Position numbers and translations under genes: made by a program
Shown: piece by piece, positions 10,541-24,087 of the stretch
How positions within the stretch are numbered: the stretch's first letter is position 1
Layout: each line of letters opens with the position of its first letter
Source: Melampsora larici-populina 98AG31
Lineage: Eukaryota; Basidiomycota; Pucciniomycetes; Pucciniales; Melampsoraceae
Reading direction: 5' to 3'
NCBI RefSeq assembly: GCF_000204055.1
Contig: NW_006768772.1
Coordinates: 986,339 to 1,050,338, forward strand
DNA: 64,000 nt
The notes under the pieces: generated by a model
The model's database searches: none
Told to the model about the DNA's origin: nothing
The model's input: only the letters and a program-made list of their open reading frames with translations

Positions 10541-13001
10541 TACTTATAGTCTCAAGAATCATAAAATGTTTTACCAAATTCTTACAAAGAAATCAACCTC
10601 AAAACAAGAATTTCTTATGTTGTAGAAACCAAGTAACACAATAAGTTTGAATACCAAATTTTCAACAAGGCAATAGTGGAACCACTTCACTGCCAATTGT
10701 GGTTGCAGAGCAGTTTTGGGAGCTGCCATGTCACTGCTATATGTAGTGATGACTGCACTCCACAATATGTGGGTGAAGGATCCCATAGCTGTATGTCCTC
10801 TGCACAAAAGACTGGTGCCATGTTTGTTCTGCTATATAGCAAAGCTTTGATCCTTTTGTTTGTCTCATTTCCCACTTTGATTACTTATTTTTTATTTCTA
10901 TTCCTTGAGTTTATCTTTGATTTCTTGATTTTCCTTCAGATTTCTTTTTTTTGTTAAATTTCAATAAACAAATTCACAAGAGGGATTTGATCATGAAATA
11001 CCACTATATATCAAATTCATAGTGTTTGAATTTCATCACAAGTCCCAGAGAAGAAAAAATTAACATATAACAATTCCAGTGCAGACTGAACATATAACAT
11101 ATGCTCTGCCACACAACAAAGAAGTCCCAGAACCCCCTCAATATGGCCAAGAAATCACACAATTAAACAAGTTACATATAGCTAGATCAGCACACATTCA
11201 ATTTCCAGTATCCAAGCACTCCTTATCTCCCAAACTAGAAGTTTTCCAACTACAATCAACCTTTCCAAGAAAACCCCATTCCTCTAACCTATTTTATGAT
11301 TTTTATCACTAGTAACCATTTTAATAATAACAATCACCCAAAATTGATCCAGACTCAGTACCCACATCACACCAATACTTTAAATTTGAAAAGACTTTGA
11401 ATTCTATGCATCATAAACAAGTTAAACCCTATGAAAGGTGTGTAGAGAAACCGTTTTTGTTGAAGGTCTCTATGAATAAAGATCTGCTCCATTCATGACT
11501 CCAACCCTCATCACCTGAAATTACTCAACTTGTGCTCCAGAGTAGTAAGACAACTCAGTACAATTCATTTAATAAGATATTCAATATTTTCAATTTCTCC
11601 CAAAAACCAAAGGTGTATACAAATTTCAAAAACCCTAAATAAACAAAAAGTTTTGATTGAACGAATTTTTTTCAAAACTTATTAGAAACCTCAAACTCCA
11701 AAGCACATGTACTCTGGTGGATCAATCCAATAAAGATTGAGAAAAAAAAACATATAGAATCAGATAATGAATTGGTCATCCAGAATTTCGAAAAAAATCA
11801 AAACATTCATCAAGATAAACTGCCTTGAATGATCATTAATTAATGAAACATACTGTTGGGTTTATATCAAACCATACCTATACTCTCATATACTAAAATC
11901 TTCTTTTCCCTTTTGACTTCTGAAATCTAACCGATTGTAGTTTTTTTTTTCGTATGGGTAGTACACAAATCCTTGTGTCTTCTCAAGTCACTTTTTGCTG
12001 TTTCCTGCTTACCTTTCTAATCAACCCGCTCCCAACCTGGTCTATCTATGAAAACCATTCTTCTCAACACCTACTTACCTGCTCTCAAGATCTGTCAAAG
12101 GAATTCAAGTAACTGTCTTCTATAAAAGTAACACTGCTTGATGGTGATAACATCTGCACTCAGAACCCAATTGAGACTAAGAAATTTCTCATTGTCTTTA
12201 AAGATCATGTCAGTCTTGTTATTATCATTATGATTGACTGGGAACAAAAGAGGATATGGTTATAGGTTATTCATTGGGTCACACTATGGTTGTTTACTAG
12301 CACCAAAGTGGGAAACACTGCTTTGTGAATACTGCAAGCTTTAAAAAGGAGCTGTCCCGTAAAAACTCAACACAAGCAATTTCGTCTCAAAATCTTCTGT
12401 ACCTAAATTCATCAATCATCAATAAGTACGCAAGTCTTTCGAAACCCCGATTTCTTTACAAATCATACAAAACCAATCATGATTGATTGATTTATAATAA
12501 ATTGAATAATCAAATCAAACCAAAAAAAAAAAATTACAAAATATAAAATTCGATATAACCAAACCAAACCAAAAAAAAAACTAATGATATATATATGGGT
12601 CATGCTAGAGATAAAAATACATTTCATACCAAAGAAGAAAAATTGCTGATGATGAATGATGATGTAAAAGAAAACAATTGCAGATAACGAAAAATGAAAA
12701 CATTGCAAACTACTACTACTACTACTGCTAAGAAAAAAAAAAGTCAAAGGTTTCATGTTACATTACCATTCTTTGGTGTGAATTGTCTTTCTTATGATGA
12801 TTTCTTAAAAATACATAACAAAAAAAAGAAAAACCAAATCAACAACTTCTCAATATTTGCTTTGTCCAAAAAAAAGAATTAAAAGAAAATCAAAATGAAG
12901 AAAGAATCAATTAAAAACTTTCTGTGTTTTTCGAGTTTTGAATTTTTGACATTTCAAAATCGGTTTCGATTTTGATTTTTTGATTTTTTTTGATTTTTCC
13001 T
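10541..13001 (+). other. Intergenic, no gene seen
   Basis: The spacer downstream of the lipase gene is AT-rich with poly-A/T tracts (12460-13000). Frames present are short and low-complexity. Nothing is recognisable. Confidence 0.5.
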
Positions 13002-16000
13002 TCATGTTTTCTTCTTCTTTATTTTCGGATTAATCGCTTCTTCCAATACGCCTAAAGCAATTTCATACTGAGTAGGTAAATGATCATGAAACATCTAAAA
13101 CCCCCCCCCCAAGAAAGAAATCAATCAATTCCTTTCCCATCAAGAAAAATTAAAAGAAAAAAAGAGTAAAAAAAAACCTACACTTTTACCAAAGATAGGT
13201 TCCGAAAACCTAGCCACCAAATCATCACATCTTCTCAAAACGACTCTTTTCCCACCCCTCTTCTTAACTTTCCCCGATGATCCAAACCCCGACCCAGACC
13301 CAGACCCAGACCCCGAGATCCCATTAATCTTCTTCAACGAAGCTTCAAGCTTTCCAAACTTTAACCAACTCTTAGCTACTGTAATCATTCCATTCGGATT
13401 AGGTTTGACCCATGATTTCTTTTCAATCGCTTCCCCTTCAGTTGGATCATCATTGGTTGGGGTCTCTAAAGATGAACTGTTCTCGGTTTCTTTCTTCTTC
13501 ATCTCTTCTTCTTCTTTCAAGTTCGGATAAACCTCATACTTTTCTACATGCCAAACTTCTCCTGGAGGACTAGTGTAATCAAAAAAAAAACATTATCAAA
13601 AAATAATTCAAGAAAATAATCAACAAAATGGAAATCTTACTAAAGCTTTTCTGAATCTGATGCTGCTTTCATGGTAGATTTCAAAGACCAAAACCAATCC
13701 GAAAGTTCCGGTCCATCCTCCTCTTGATCCTTTCCCTTCTCTTTCCCATTCCCATTCTCATTCTCTTTCCCATTCCCATTCTCAGTAGTACCAGTAGAAG
13801 TAGAAGTATTAAAACACTCATTCAACTTCTCACTCTTGATTTTCCTAGAATACAACCCAATCACCTTACTAACAATCTCACCCGAGATCTTTTCTTCATC
13901 ATAAATCGAAACCGCCACATTCTTAAAATCATGTAAGACTCCCAACGACAATGTAGGCACCACATCTATCCCATTACAAACAGCAGTGACCAATCCTACT
14001 AAATATTCACTTAAATCAATCGATGAAACTGCCGGTGGTCCATAACAATAACAATGAATCGGTCGTCCATGTGGTAAGCCTGATTTGAAAGAGGTCACAA
14101 ACTTGGTGATGATCGGAAGTTGAGGTCTAGGTGAATCAGTTGAGCTTTCTGCTGAACTTAATTCATTTAAATACACTTCTGATCTAGTGGAAAACAAAAC
14201 AGCCAAAAGTGAGGCTACTCCACCACCTAATGAATGTCCAGTGATGATTAATCCATAATCAGGATGATCTAATAAAGCTTGTTTGAGTTCTTGATGGACC
14301 AAAGAAGATTGATGTCTTAATCTCAGTGCAGAATGTAACATACCAGAATGAGCTAGATAGGCTTTTTCTGAATCACCTCCTTCTACCATAATAGGTTCAT
14401 ATTGACAAGTAAGATCTACCAAGATATCGGAAAGTCCTAATGTACCTCTACACGTTAGTACAATCGATTTCACACTATGATCTACTGCAATATAATGTAC
14501 TAATGGACTCAAGACACTGTTTCCTAATGTAGGTTTCGAATCGGCAAATGAACTGTAAAGGATCTGATCCACTGGTAATCCGACATGTGAAGCAAATGCA
14601 TGATGATTACCAGAATGTTTACGTGTGTTTGGATAATTAAATGAATCCGATCCAAGTCCCATGACTCTTAGAAATTGTTGACCATAAGCAGCTGAACTGA
14701 ATTTCATAAAATAACTCAAATTAGTGACCAATGAATTAGGAGGATAACAAGATTGAGGTGGTTTCGAGTTGGGTGAGAATGCTCGAGTGATTTGATGATT
14801 GTTATTGGATTGGACCTCGGTTTGAACAGGAGTTTCAATCGTTAAAGTAGATGGCTCTTTTAACAGATCCTTTTGGTCGTTTTCGATTGATTCAGCTTCG
14901 AATGGGGCAGGCTGAGATGTTATTGTTGGCGGTGAGTTAGATCGGATCGGATGATCCAAGACATCGAATGTGTCATCAGTTGGAGTAGTGACTGATTGTG
15001 ATCCGGTTTCCGATTCAGCAACGACAGACATAGTACCAGAATAAGTTCTAGACCGTGTATGAATGGCATTACGAGTGATACTTGAAAATGAATGAAGAAA
15101 CGGTTGACGAGGTGAAGTAGGAAGCGAGTTGGGTAGTGATCGAGACACAAGACTCTCTTCAAATCTTTTCGACGGTAAACAATCCAAACCTAATCCCACA
15201 TTATCAAAATCACAAGAAGCACTAGCTTGAAACCTTGTCCGACGTTGACTTGACACCGTTCTCCTCATCATTCCACGAGGTTTAGGTCTTTCTAAGTTCG
15301 GAGTAGAAGGCGGTGCACGCACTCCAAGACGAGACGCATTCGGTTCACAATTTGAACAAGAGTTTTGATTGAAACTGTTCATGGCCAGATGATCAACTCC
15401 AGTAGTAACCCCTTCGAATTCTTGTGATGAGAATTCGATCCACTCTTCTTCTTGAGAATGATGATATGATCGACTTGGAGCGGTAGCAATCGCATCGGTC
15501 AGTGATTGATGAGGTATACATTCAAAGTAACCATCCATTGTTTTTTCAAACGGTCTCTGACAGCTGTGAAAGGCCTGCAAACGTTCATAACCGCTCGATG
15601 GATTCGACTTGGAATTGATGTCGTTGACAGGGCAAACGGTGGTAGCGGTAGTGGTAGTGATAGTCGTGGTGATTTGGTAAAGAGAGGCATCATGTTCATT
15701 TGGGTTGACGAGTTCTTTGAGTGGTATGGGTTCGTATGAATTGGGTACCAGATCATGCTTTTCTGAATTTGTTTGATCCACTTGTGAATCCTCATCAGAT
15801 GTGTCATCACTACCAAACAGATTTGTTCCTTCACTGTCGGTACAGGTAAGGATAGGAACAGAAGTGTGAGAGTTTGAACGACTGATACTCCATCGAGTGG
15901 CTGAGGTGAGACCCTGATCTTTATGCCAAGTGTTACCGCTGGCGCTAGTGGTTTGAGTTTCAGTCACACGATAGTTTTGATGTGCTTGATCCTTGTTGGC

Positions 16001-17213
16001 AATAGCATGAGGCGTCTGAATGAGTTCTGGTACAGCTGAAGATGGAACTGAATCCAATTTATTCTGCAAAGCTGCAGATTGAGCTCTTTCTTCACGTAAT
16101 GCTTTGGCCTCTCGAATAAGTACTTCTGCTGCACGAGTCCCAAGATCATAATCCATGTTTGCATTACCAAAGATTGATGTTTCGACTTCTGCTTCATCCA
16201 TCACTGTGGCATCCCATACGACTCTCATCTTCATGTTAGCCATCGATCGTCGACTGGTAGCGAGTTGTAGGCAAGCAAAAGCTGTCATTGCCTTTGTGAG
16301 TGAGATTAAACCAGTCAAGGTATTGATATGAGATGGAGTGAAACGAGGATCGTGTAAGAATTCACGTCGAACGAGCATGATGATAGCTGAGAGTGCACGA
16401 GACGATTCATTTGATCCAAAGATGCTATCCATAACTTTGACTGATGCTTCAGCGGTCTAAGAAAGAGGAGATGATCAAAAAGGTTTCAACTCAGACTTGT
16501 GTATGACAGAGAAAAGGAATTGTAAAAACCAAACTTACACTGAAACCTGTACTGATGGCAGATTGAGTAAGGTTAAGACCAGCCATAGCAAAGAGTTCAC
16601 TCAAAGTAAAGATATGATGTACGGTATAAATCCCAAGGTTCGTATACCGATCAAGTAATTGAAAATAAGTTAATTCCATATCATTTTCCGTCAACTCTCG
16701 AAAACAATCCGGCGAAGTCAAATGATTTGACCTTGCTCCACCCACAGCCGTGGTAAGAGCACGACGAGTCAGACCGACAGTAGTATTAGTAGTGTAACGG
16801 ATTGATTCGACCACCAATTCAGCAAAAAATGAAGTTGATCGTAAACCGAGTCTAGCAGCAATAGTAGCCATGGTGATGATGTTGGCGACATTTTGAGGTA
16901 AGATGGGAGGAGTTGCATCTAATCTTGAAATCAAATCTTGAGTGGCTCTAGGTGAAAGTTGATAAGCCGGTTGAATGGTTAATGAATTGATTTGGTTAGA
17001 AGAAGAAGAAGAAGAAGCTATTAACTGAGCATCAAAACGAGAAGATTGATTTGTGAGATGATCGTTTTTGAAATCATTGAAATGAATATATGCAGGATTG
17101 GTTTGAGATTGAGTTTTAGATGATGAAATCAAATTGAAATCGATTAATAGGTTTCGATAAGATTCAGGTAAAGCTAAGGAAACTATATCAAAGGCTAATT
17201 GAAACATATTCAA
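13002..17213 (-). CDS. Class 3 lipase, sn1-specific diacylglycerol lipase type
   Basis: It is predicted to hydrolyse the sn-1 ester of diacylglycerol or related lipids at membranes. Exons are 16539-17213, 13641-16456, 13182-13569 and 13002-13094, summing to 3972 nt (1323 aa). The alpha/beta-hydrolase domain lies late in exon 2: SIVLTCRGTLGLSDILVDL precedes the nucleophile elbow ITGHSLGGGVASLL (Ser in GHSLGGG). The likely acid is the Asp of NGIDVVPTLSLG, and the C-terminal exon supplies the likely His in MFHDHLPTQYE. The junction reading YPPGEVWHV is typical of the family. The long Ser/Thr/Asn-rich middle (about residues 350-850) is probably disordered, and exon 3 has a Gly-Ser repeat. The introns are 71-87 nt with good sites. 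No clear multi-TM N-terminus like animal DAGL is visible. Confidence 0.9.
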
Positions 17214-18595
17214 AGGTAAATATAAAAAAGGAGTTGGTGAATCTGATCAAATCAAATGAAAGAAAAACTAAGAATCTGGTTCTTGATCGTGATGATGGGT
17301 TTTCGTAAGTTGTCGTGGTCGTCGTTGTCGGTCAATAGGAGTGTTTTGATTTTTTTAAAAACCGAATTCCGAATGAAGTGAAAGTCAATTCGATTACGTA
17401 AATCAAAAAAACCTTAAAGTCAAGAAACCCAAAGTTAGTAATCAAGTAAATCTCCAAGCGAGGAAGGAAAGGAGACTCGATTGAAGACTTACCGAGAAAC
17501 CTTGAAGAAACTTATCAACTGATCAAACTCAGATTTAGCAAGATTGTGGATTGAGAGACTTGAATCAGAAGTCTGGGGGGATTTGGATAATAAAAGGTAT
17601 AACTGGTAAAATGTTCAATGTTCAATCAGATTGTAAGTGATTTTCTTAAATTGATAAATCAGAATGAAGATGGGGAAAGGGAACCAACGAAAGAAGAAGA
17701 ACTCAGACTTTAAGGATCAAAATTAAATCAGCTTGAACCCTTTTTTTTTAATTTATATTTCAGGAACTAACTTGGTTTAAAATTACACATTCTCATTGAT
17801 CCTTCCATTCATCTGAACTGATTCTACTCACAATTACTCGACTCAATCTCAATCTCCCTGATTCTTCATCCTGTACCTTGATTCTCATCACAACTAACTG
17901 AACTTTTGTAAACTCTTTCAACTGTCCACAGCCATTTCCAACAAACCATTCCGGGTCCGGTCCAGTGATCGGTACTTTTCACTCAAACTTCAGATCACAA
18001 GACTTGCTGTTCCGCGTCACCTCTTCTCTTCCTTGAGATCTTTAAGTTCAACAGGCACCGTAACTGGATCATGATATGTACCTTTTCTTACGTAATTCGC
18101 ACTGGTGATTTCCCTTCTTTTGTTTCCATCTCAAAAAATACCCATTCTTGAAAAAAAAATGTACCTTTTCATTCAAATTGGCCATGTATGCTCAATCCAT
18201 TTCTAATTTACTTAAATCTCCAATAAATCATCCCCTTTCCAAACCAGACCCACCCTCTTAAGAAGACCGTTCAATGTACCATTACGTATTTTCAATCAGT
18301 CGAAAAAGACTCGAAAAATCATGGTCTGTAAATTTTCCAAGTATGCAAAACCCATTCTTCAAGTTTTACCACAAAGATACAAAATCAAAAAGACATCCAG
18401 TTTTTTTATATTAATTTATTAAAACCTAATATTTAATTTATATGTACGACATAAAACAAAAAAATGCAAGAAAACTATTAAAAAATGACTAAATCAATCC
18501 ACCCAATCCAAACCCAATTCAAACCCTAAAGAAACCCCAAAAGAAACCAAGAAAAAAACCCGAAACCAAAAAAAAACAAATGAATAAAACCTTGA
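17214..18595 (+). other. Intergenic between lipase and CDF genes
   Basis: This holds the upstream region of the lipase gene and the 3' flank of the CDF gene. No coding or RNA gene was seen. Confidence 0.5.
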
Positions 18596-20612
18596 TCAAG
18601 TATACCTATTATGTTCAGGTTTATGATCAACTTCATGATCCAAATGAACAAAAGCTCTATCGACCTGTGCAAGAGTTTCAAGTTTATCCTGTAAATCTTG
18701 TCCTAAATCATGTGCTAACCAAAGTGGTGTATTACCATCTAATACAATATCAATCTCAACAAAATAATTAGGTCCTACATGATAACATTTACATGAATCT
18801 ATCTTTTCTATATGACTTGAAAACGTCATTGCCTATTCATTCATCAATAGATTCCGTTAATAACTTTTTTTGGGGGTCAGGTTTGAGGATTTGGCTTACT
18901 TTGTAGACTACTCTTTGCATGAAATCTACTGGTGCACTTTGGCCTGCTAAACATTTAAACTGATCAAAACCAACCGATCAAAATGAAGATAATGATTTGG
19001 TCAGTTAAAGACCTCTTTTGATGAACGAAAAAGAAACTCACTTCTCTTGTAATACTTTCACCCCATAGATATATTAAAGCCATTGAGATTATTAAGGCTC
19101 CTAAAGGATCGATCCACCATTTGATATGTGCTCCAGCAGCATTGGTAAAGATTCCAAAACCTGTGAATTGAAATGTAGAGGATTAGATGAGGTCTTGTAG
19201 ATCAGATGAACTGAAAGATTGGTACTGACCATTGATGAAAAGATCTATAACAAAAAGAAACCCAATCATGTTTGATATTCCAAAAAAAAATCCCATCAGA
19301 TCCGAAACGAAACTCGTCAAAAGAAAGCCTTCACAGAGATATCAAGAAAAGAAAAAAAGCGAAAGATGATCGTACCATTTCGATGATCTTCCCAAAGCAC
19401 ACGAACTTGACTATCACGATTCCTAATCGTCCAACAATAAACAAACAAACCAAACTTAGCCAAAAAAGCAACACAAACTGTAATCACAGCCGATAAATGA
19501 TAAATCGGTTTAGATGAATTTGATGGGTTTTGAATTAAACTTTGAATGGATTCGATCACTAAAACTAATGATCCACATCCCATTACAGTTGAATAAATTA
19601 TATTTCCAATCGTTTCAAATCGACTTCCACCACTTGGATATTTTCTTAAATCTACTTTAGATGCATATTGATGACTAATCAAAAAGAGAGGAAAAAAAGT
19701 CATTGGATTAGGTATGTGTTCAGATCGGTAAGGGTTTGAAGAAACAAACAGAAGACTGACGTACGCATAATTTAAAGCCAAGTTGGCTAATGGATCAAAA
19801 ACAGCATCCAGAGCGGTAGCAAAGAATGATAAAGAAAGAGATGAGATAGCAGCATAGAGTTGTAAGATGGCCAAGCAACAATTCACCACAAACGAAGCTC
19901 TGATGGCCCATCTAACGTGTTTGGCAGTTGAAGAGTTTTGATCTATGGCTTCTTGTGCATCTTCTTCTAAACTTTTTAACATACTTGTCTTTTTTGGGGG
20001 TTTTTTAAATGGGTTTCGTGATGATTGGTGGTTTGGATTTGGGGGTTCCGATGGGTTAAAGTTATCGGATGTAGATCGTCGGGAAGTGCATGAGATATTA
20101 TTCGAATTATCGAACCGAAAGTTGATCGATCAAAGACAAATGTAAAAAGAAGATGATCAACATTTAGATTAAGATATCTTACATAGATTGTACAAGTGAC
20201 CAAATTTACTTACGATATGTTCATTTTGAGTTTCATAAAACTCTTCTACACCTTTTGCTTTTCGACCATGTCGTTTACGAAGTTGACTTAAACTTGCTTG
20301 ATCTTTTAACTTTGATCTTAAAAACAATGGATCATCAGATAAATGAATCGAAGGTTTTAAGATCCTAGACCATTGTCCTTCTTCATATGGAATAGGTTTC
20401 ATATGATTTGAAAATAAAGGATCTGAACGGGTTTGTAAAACTGGTGAATGCGATGGATTCGATTCATCTGGGTTTATCGTTTCTTTGTCTTTTACAAACT
20501 CTTCGGGTGTTAAGGGTGGTGATGGTAATGGTGCTGGTGGTAATTGGAGTCCGAGTGATGAGTTTGATGTTCGACTTGGAATCGATTTGATTTGATTAAG
20601 TTCGATATTCAT
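18596..20612 (-). CDS. Cation diffusion facilitator (CDF), probably Mn-type
   Basis: It should export a divalent metal, probably Mn2+, from the cytosol in exchange for protons. Seven exons (20214-20612, 19765-19988, 19376-19674, 19230-19244, 19042-19160, 18900-18959, 18596-18832) total 1353 nt (450 aa). The N-terminal ~130 residues are cytosolic and Pro/Ser-rich. FVVNCCLAILQLYAAISS starts the membrane domain, LDAVFD is the DxxxD metal motif of TM2, and YPSGGSRFETIG is a family signature. EDHRND is the second DxxxD-type motif, split by the splice into a 15-nt microexon (19230-19244). WWIDPLGALIISMALIYLWG is TM6. The cytosolic C-terminal domain has KIDSCKCYHVGPNYFVEIDI, AHDLGQ and ends HLDHEVDHKPEH. 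DxxxD in place of HxxxD favours Mn over Zn. Confidence 0.9.
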
Positions 20613-22044
20613 AGTTTGAATTGATGGGTTTGTATATTTGATTGAATCCGTTTGGTTGGTAAAAGGATAAAAGGGTAAAAGGGTATAGAAGTGTAAGATG
20701 GTATCTCGGATAAAAAAGGAAAGAAGGAAAGGAAAGAATTTCTAAACGATCCTTCAGGGTTGGTATTTGGTTCCAGCTGACTCCGATGTCGATATTCTGA
20801 TCTTCAATTCACTGGAAATTCCGAGAACTTCCACCTGCGTAAGGCATCATGCATATATTATCTTCAAACCCCATCAAATCATAAAGAAACATACTCCAGA
20901 TTTTCTCAAAACCGTTGCTTAACATTCAAAGCATACCATGTCTTCAGGTGACCATCAAGTTAGATGTAAATCAAGGAGTTTCAATCAGTATACTTTACCT
21001 CCTATTTCTTCCAGCTCTGATGACTTTTTGGGGAGGTTGAACTAGTTTTTCAAAATGTACTGTTGGTGAGCTGTTTGTTCTGCCCACGTGATCTACATCT
21101 CAATTTTAGAAAGTCATCGCAGCATTCCAGAGAATCTCCGACACTTCAAAAGATTTCTCTAACTGGTTTTGACGGCTGTAACGAGTGGCCATGAGGGAGG
21201 CCCTCACTCATACGTATATTGAAGCCTCAGCTCAAGCTGGATGAGCTCATCGATAGCATAATTATATGTACATAGAGCCTGAGGAACAAATATCCGATGA
21301 AAGAAAACTTTGAAATACATAAATTCTTCTGAATGGTTTTTGTTTTCGAAAACGTTTGATCTATTGAACCCATCCGAACCATGATGAAAACTTTACAAGG
21401 ACCTGTTACTAGTGAGGTTTTCTGAAAGAAACACATCTTTTGTACATTTTTTGGGAGGTAATCCAAAGCCTCATTATCATGATCTGGTATTCAATTCATA
21501 AAGTGAGTTGGTTCTGGAATGGTGAGCAGGACCTCAAATATACCTCTTCAAAAAGATTTTCAAATCCTGAAGGGTCATTGATCATTCGACATCTTATGTA
21601 GTCCTAAACGCACCAACATAGTAAATCCTAACTTGACTTTATTCGTTGATGCTATCATCATTTCTATATGACTTTCAGTACCTTTGACATTTGGTAGGTC
21701 CTGAGGATTTATCTTTCTGTTGTAGAGACTTTCGTTCACTTCCGATTTCTGATTGACTTGATATTCCTAAACATCCGACAAATTATTTGAATCTTATCTA
21801 GCTGTTAACCGTTTCGTATGATTCGATTGCTATAACAGACAAGAGCAAAGGTGACGACTTTTTTTCTTTGATGATTTTAAATTGTGACATGTTTTTAAAA
21901 ACAGTATGATCTCATGACTTGATGAATGGATCCTTACTTGTGAATGACGTTTTGAAGCAGAAGAATTTAATTATCTGATTTGCGTGGTAGAGATTGTATA
22001 GACAACATGATTTAAATTAAAAAAAATCTAATCTAGATATGAAA
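20613..22044 (+). other. Intergenic, upstream of CDF gene
   Basis: No supported gene. This is AT-rich spacer between two minus-strand genes and contains the CDF promoter region. Confidence 0.5.
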
Positions 22045-23302
22045 CTATTCAGATTCGGTTTTCTTTAAACCTTGCTGCTCTTGTTTTTCAATTTTTTTAA
22101 GATACATTTTGTAAAGGAATGAAGGACTACCAACGTATCGAATTCGTTTCAAATTCTTTTGTTTGATTTGTGATACCTTCAAGACTGGATTAATGTAAGA
22201 TTTCCAACGTTTTGTAATTGAACCACATGAGTTTTTATACTTTGTCTTAACTTGAAAAGAAGTTCCTAGTCGAGTAAAGTTTCCTGAAGGCTCGATTGAA
22301 GGTCTAGTACATACAAGTTCCTTATTACCTCGCCATAAAACTTCTGTCATCCCATCACATGATCCAAAATCGACTTCACATTTAAGATCTGGCCACCAAA
22401 AACCACCACCTTGAACGTCAAAACCTTGATGCTTGTAGGCGAGTTGGCCAGTTTTATTGTTGTACGGTAAGAAGATACCCAAGGACCAACCAAGAGAATC
22501 TTTTTTCTGGTGGGGATTAGCTTGATTGCACGTTTCTTTGTATAAAAATTTCGATAAGGACTTGAAGTGTCGTGTATAGATGTTTTGCACTTTAGGACGA
22601 CGGAGTACACATCGTCTCCACCAGTAAGTGAGCAGTTTACGACTACGTTGTACTCTCTTACAGGGACGAAGACCTATAAATCAGAAAGCTTGAGTTCAAT
22701 ATGAAAGAATAAGTAAACCTTAACCAGTCAAAGATGATTCACTCACCAGTCACTTTTGATGGATGAAACGCTTTGTGAAACCCCACCGTACCCAGATTTC
22801 CTCTCAACATATCACCTTTCCCCATGATCGGGTTCGAAAACTCTCGCTCTTCATGTAAATAGTTTGCAAGAAATCGTAGCTCGGAACGTTGTTTTGAAGT
22901 CATAGACTTGAAAGGTGTTTGACGAATAAGAGCAACCACCTTGTGGTTCCTTTTGTCCGTCAATACCCCTAGCTTACAGTCCTTAAGGATATAAGGCTCT
23001 TGTCCTGCAACTGGTTCGTTCGTATAGTTTTTTGGATTAGGTTTATCTTCCACCCGAACACTACGACTGTGTCTATCTAAGTCTGGTTGATTGAGAACTA
23101 TATTGACATGACGTGTTTGTAGGTGATGATGTTTTATCTTCTTTCGCGCTGCTTTGATCAGGGCGGGATCCTTCAAAATGTTTGATGAGTTCTCTTGAAT
23201 TAATGAAAAGAAATCTGAAACACAACATACATTACCCGTCTCAGCTTCTGATGGCTGATAACGAAGTCTTTCTTCCCTTGCTCTTGCACGGTGATGTCCC
23301 AT
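22045..23302 (-). CDS. Tet-like 2OG-Fe(II) oxygenase family protein, probably inactive
   Basis: Two exons (22747-23302, 22045-22673) join in phase across a 73-nt intron. The N-terminal part (CKLGVLTDKRNHKVVALIRQ, then ELRFLANYLHEEREF) and the C-terminal part (GWSLGIFLPYNNKTGQLAY, then GFDVQGGGFWWPDLKCEVDF, CDGMTEVLWRG) resemble, from memory, the expanded Tet/JBP-like oxygenase family of rusts and other basidiomycetes, often linked to transposons. In that family an HxDxD-like site and a later LHxT supply the iron ligands. Here the matching places read HQKKD and LVCT, so two ligands appear lost. Upstream exons cannot be excluded, and the Met at 23302 is the first good one after an AG. The family call is tentative. 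Confidence 0.45.
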
Positions 23303-23799
23303 TGAGTTGCCTATGGGGAGAATATGTATGATTTGAAGAGGAGACCGGCGCTCAGTAAGTCGCTCCGAGATGATAACGATGTGGAAACGTATAGCTTCAA
23401 GTTCTGCTGAGCGTGCAGCTCTCTAAACTCTATACAGCTCATGTCCATATTTTGTTTGTAACCAGTTACGTGACCGTCTAGACCGCCTATTTGAGGTTTA
23501 CCGAGCCAACTCCGGGTTGGGCATTTATACAAATTTCAAAAGAATTCCCAGTAAAGGTGGTTCACTTGATTCAAGAATCGAATTAACCAAGTTGAGATTG
23601 ATATCTCGAATTTGGTCTGAAGCTGTTACTTATATCATTTTATTATCAAACGATCGTTATATAGGCTTCAACACGCGTTCAGACGATTTTGGATAATTGG
23701 AAAGCTGATTTATTTGGACCTCACTTTTCTTGTCCTGTTTGGTAGCTTACAATCCTAAAGCTTGGGTATTCAGAATATAAATCAGATCATCATGGTATT

Positions 23800-24067
23800 A
23801 GACTTGTTCAAATTTAAAACAGAAATTTGGAGTTGGAAATTTGAAGTCGAGAATTTGGAACTCTGTAATTGCGTACAGCTTGTACATGAAGTGTATGAGT
23901 GTATGAGCTTGTATGAGATCTACATAAGTTCGTACATGAGCTGTACGAAGCGAGCTGCTTTTGCTCAACTTCAAGTTTTTGGGGGGTCTCTCAAAGTTGG
24001 ATTCGTCAACTTGGAGTGCCGAACTTGAAGTCCAGCTGACCTCTCCCCCCACGCATCTTGGAGTTCC
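23800..24067 (+). repeat. Left terminal inverted repeat of the Harbinger element
   Basis: It begins AGACTTGTTCAAATTTAAAA and ends CATCTTGGAGTTCC. It matches 28253-28520 in reverse complement over all 268 bp. Confidence 0.9.
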
Positions 24068-24087
24068 TCCCTACCCAATACACCGCA

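Noticed and set aside
12463..12756. Minus-strand frame rich in Phe/Ile/Ser
   Set aside because: Translation of poly-A/T sequence in the 3' flank of the lipase gene. No splice or start context.
13724..13936. Plus-strand frame opposite the lipase C-terminal region
   Set aside because: It is the shadow of a low-complexity Asn/Gly/Glu/Lys tract of the lipase gene, with Leu/Ile/Pro repeats typical of such shadows.
14920..15834. Alternative minus-strand frames inside lipase exon 2
   Set aside because: Out-of-frame shadows of the long disordered region. The main frame is open for over 900 codons and carries the catalytic motifs.
22739..23532. Extra upstream exon for the Tet-like gene at 23311-23532
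   Set aside because: No donor could be found that joins it in phase, and the peptide has no resemblance to the family.
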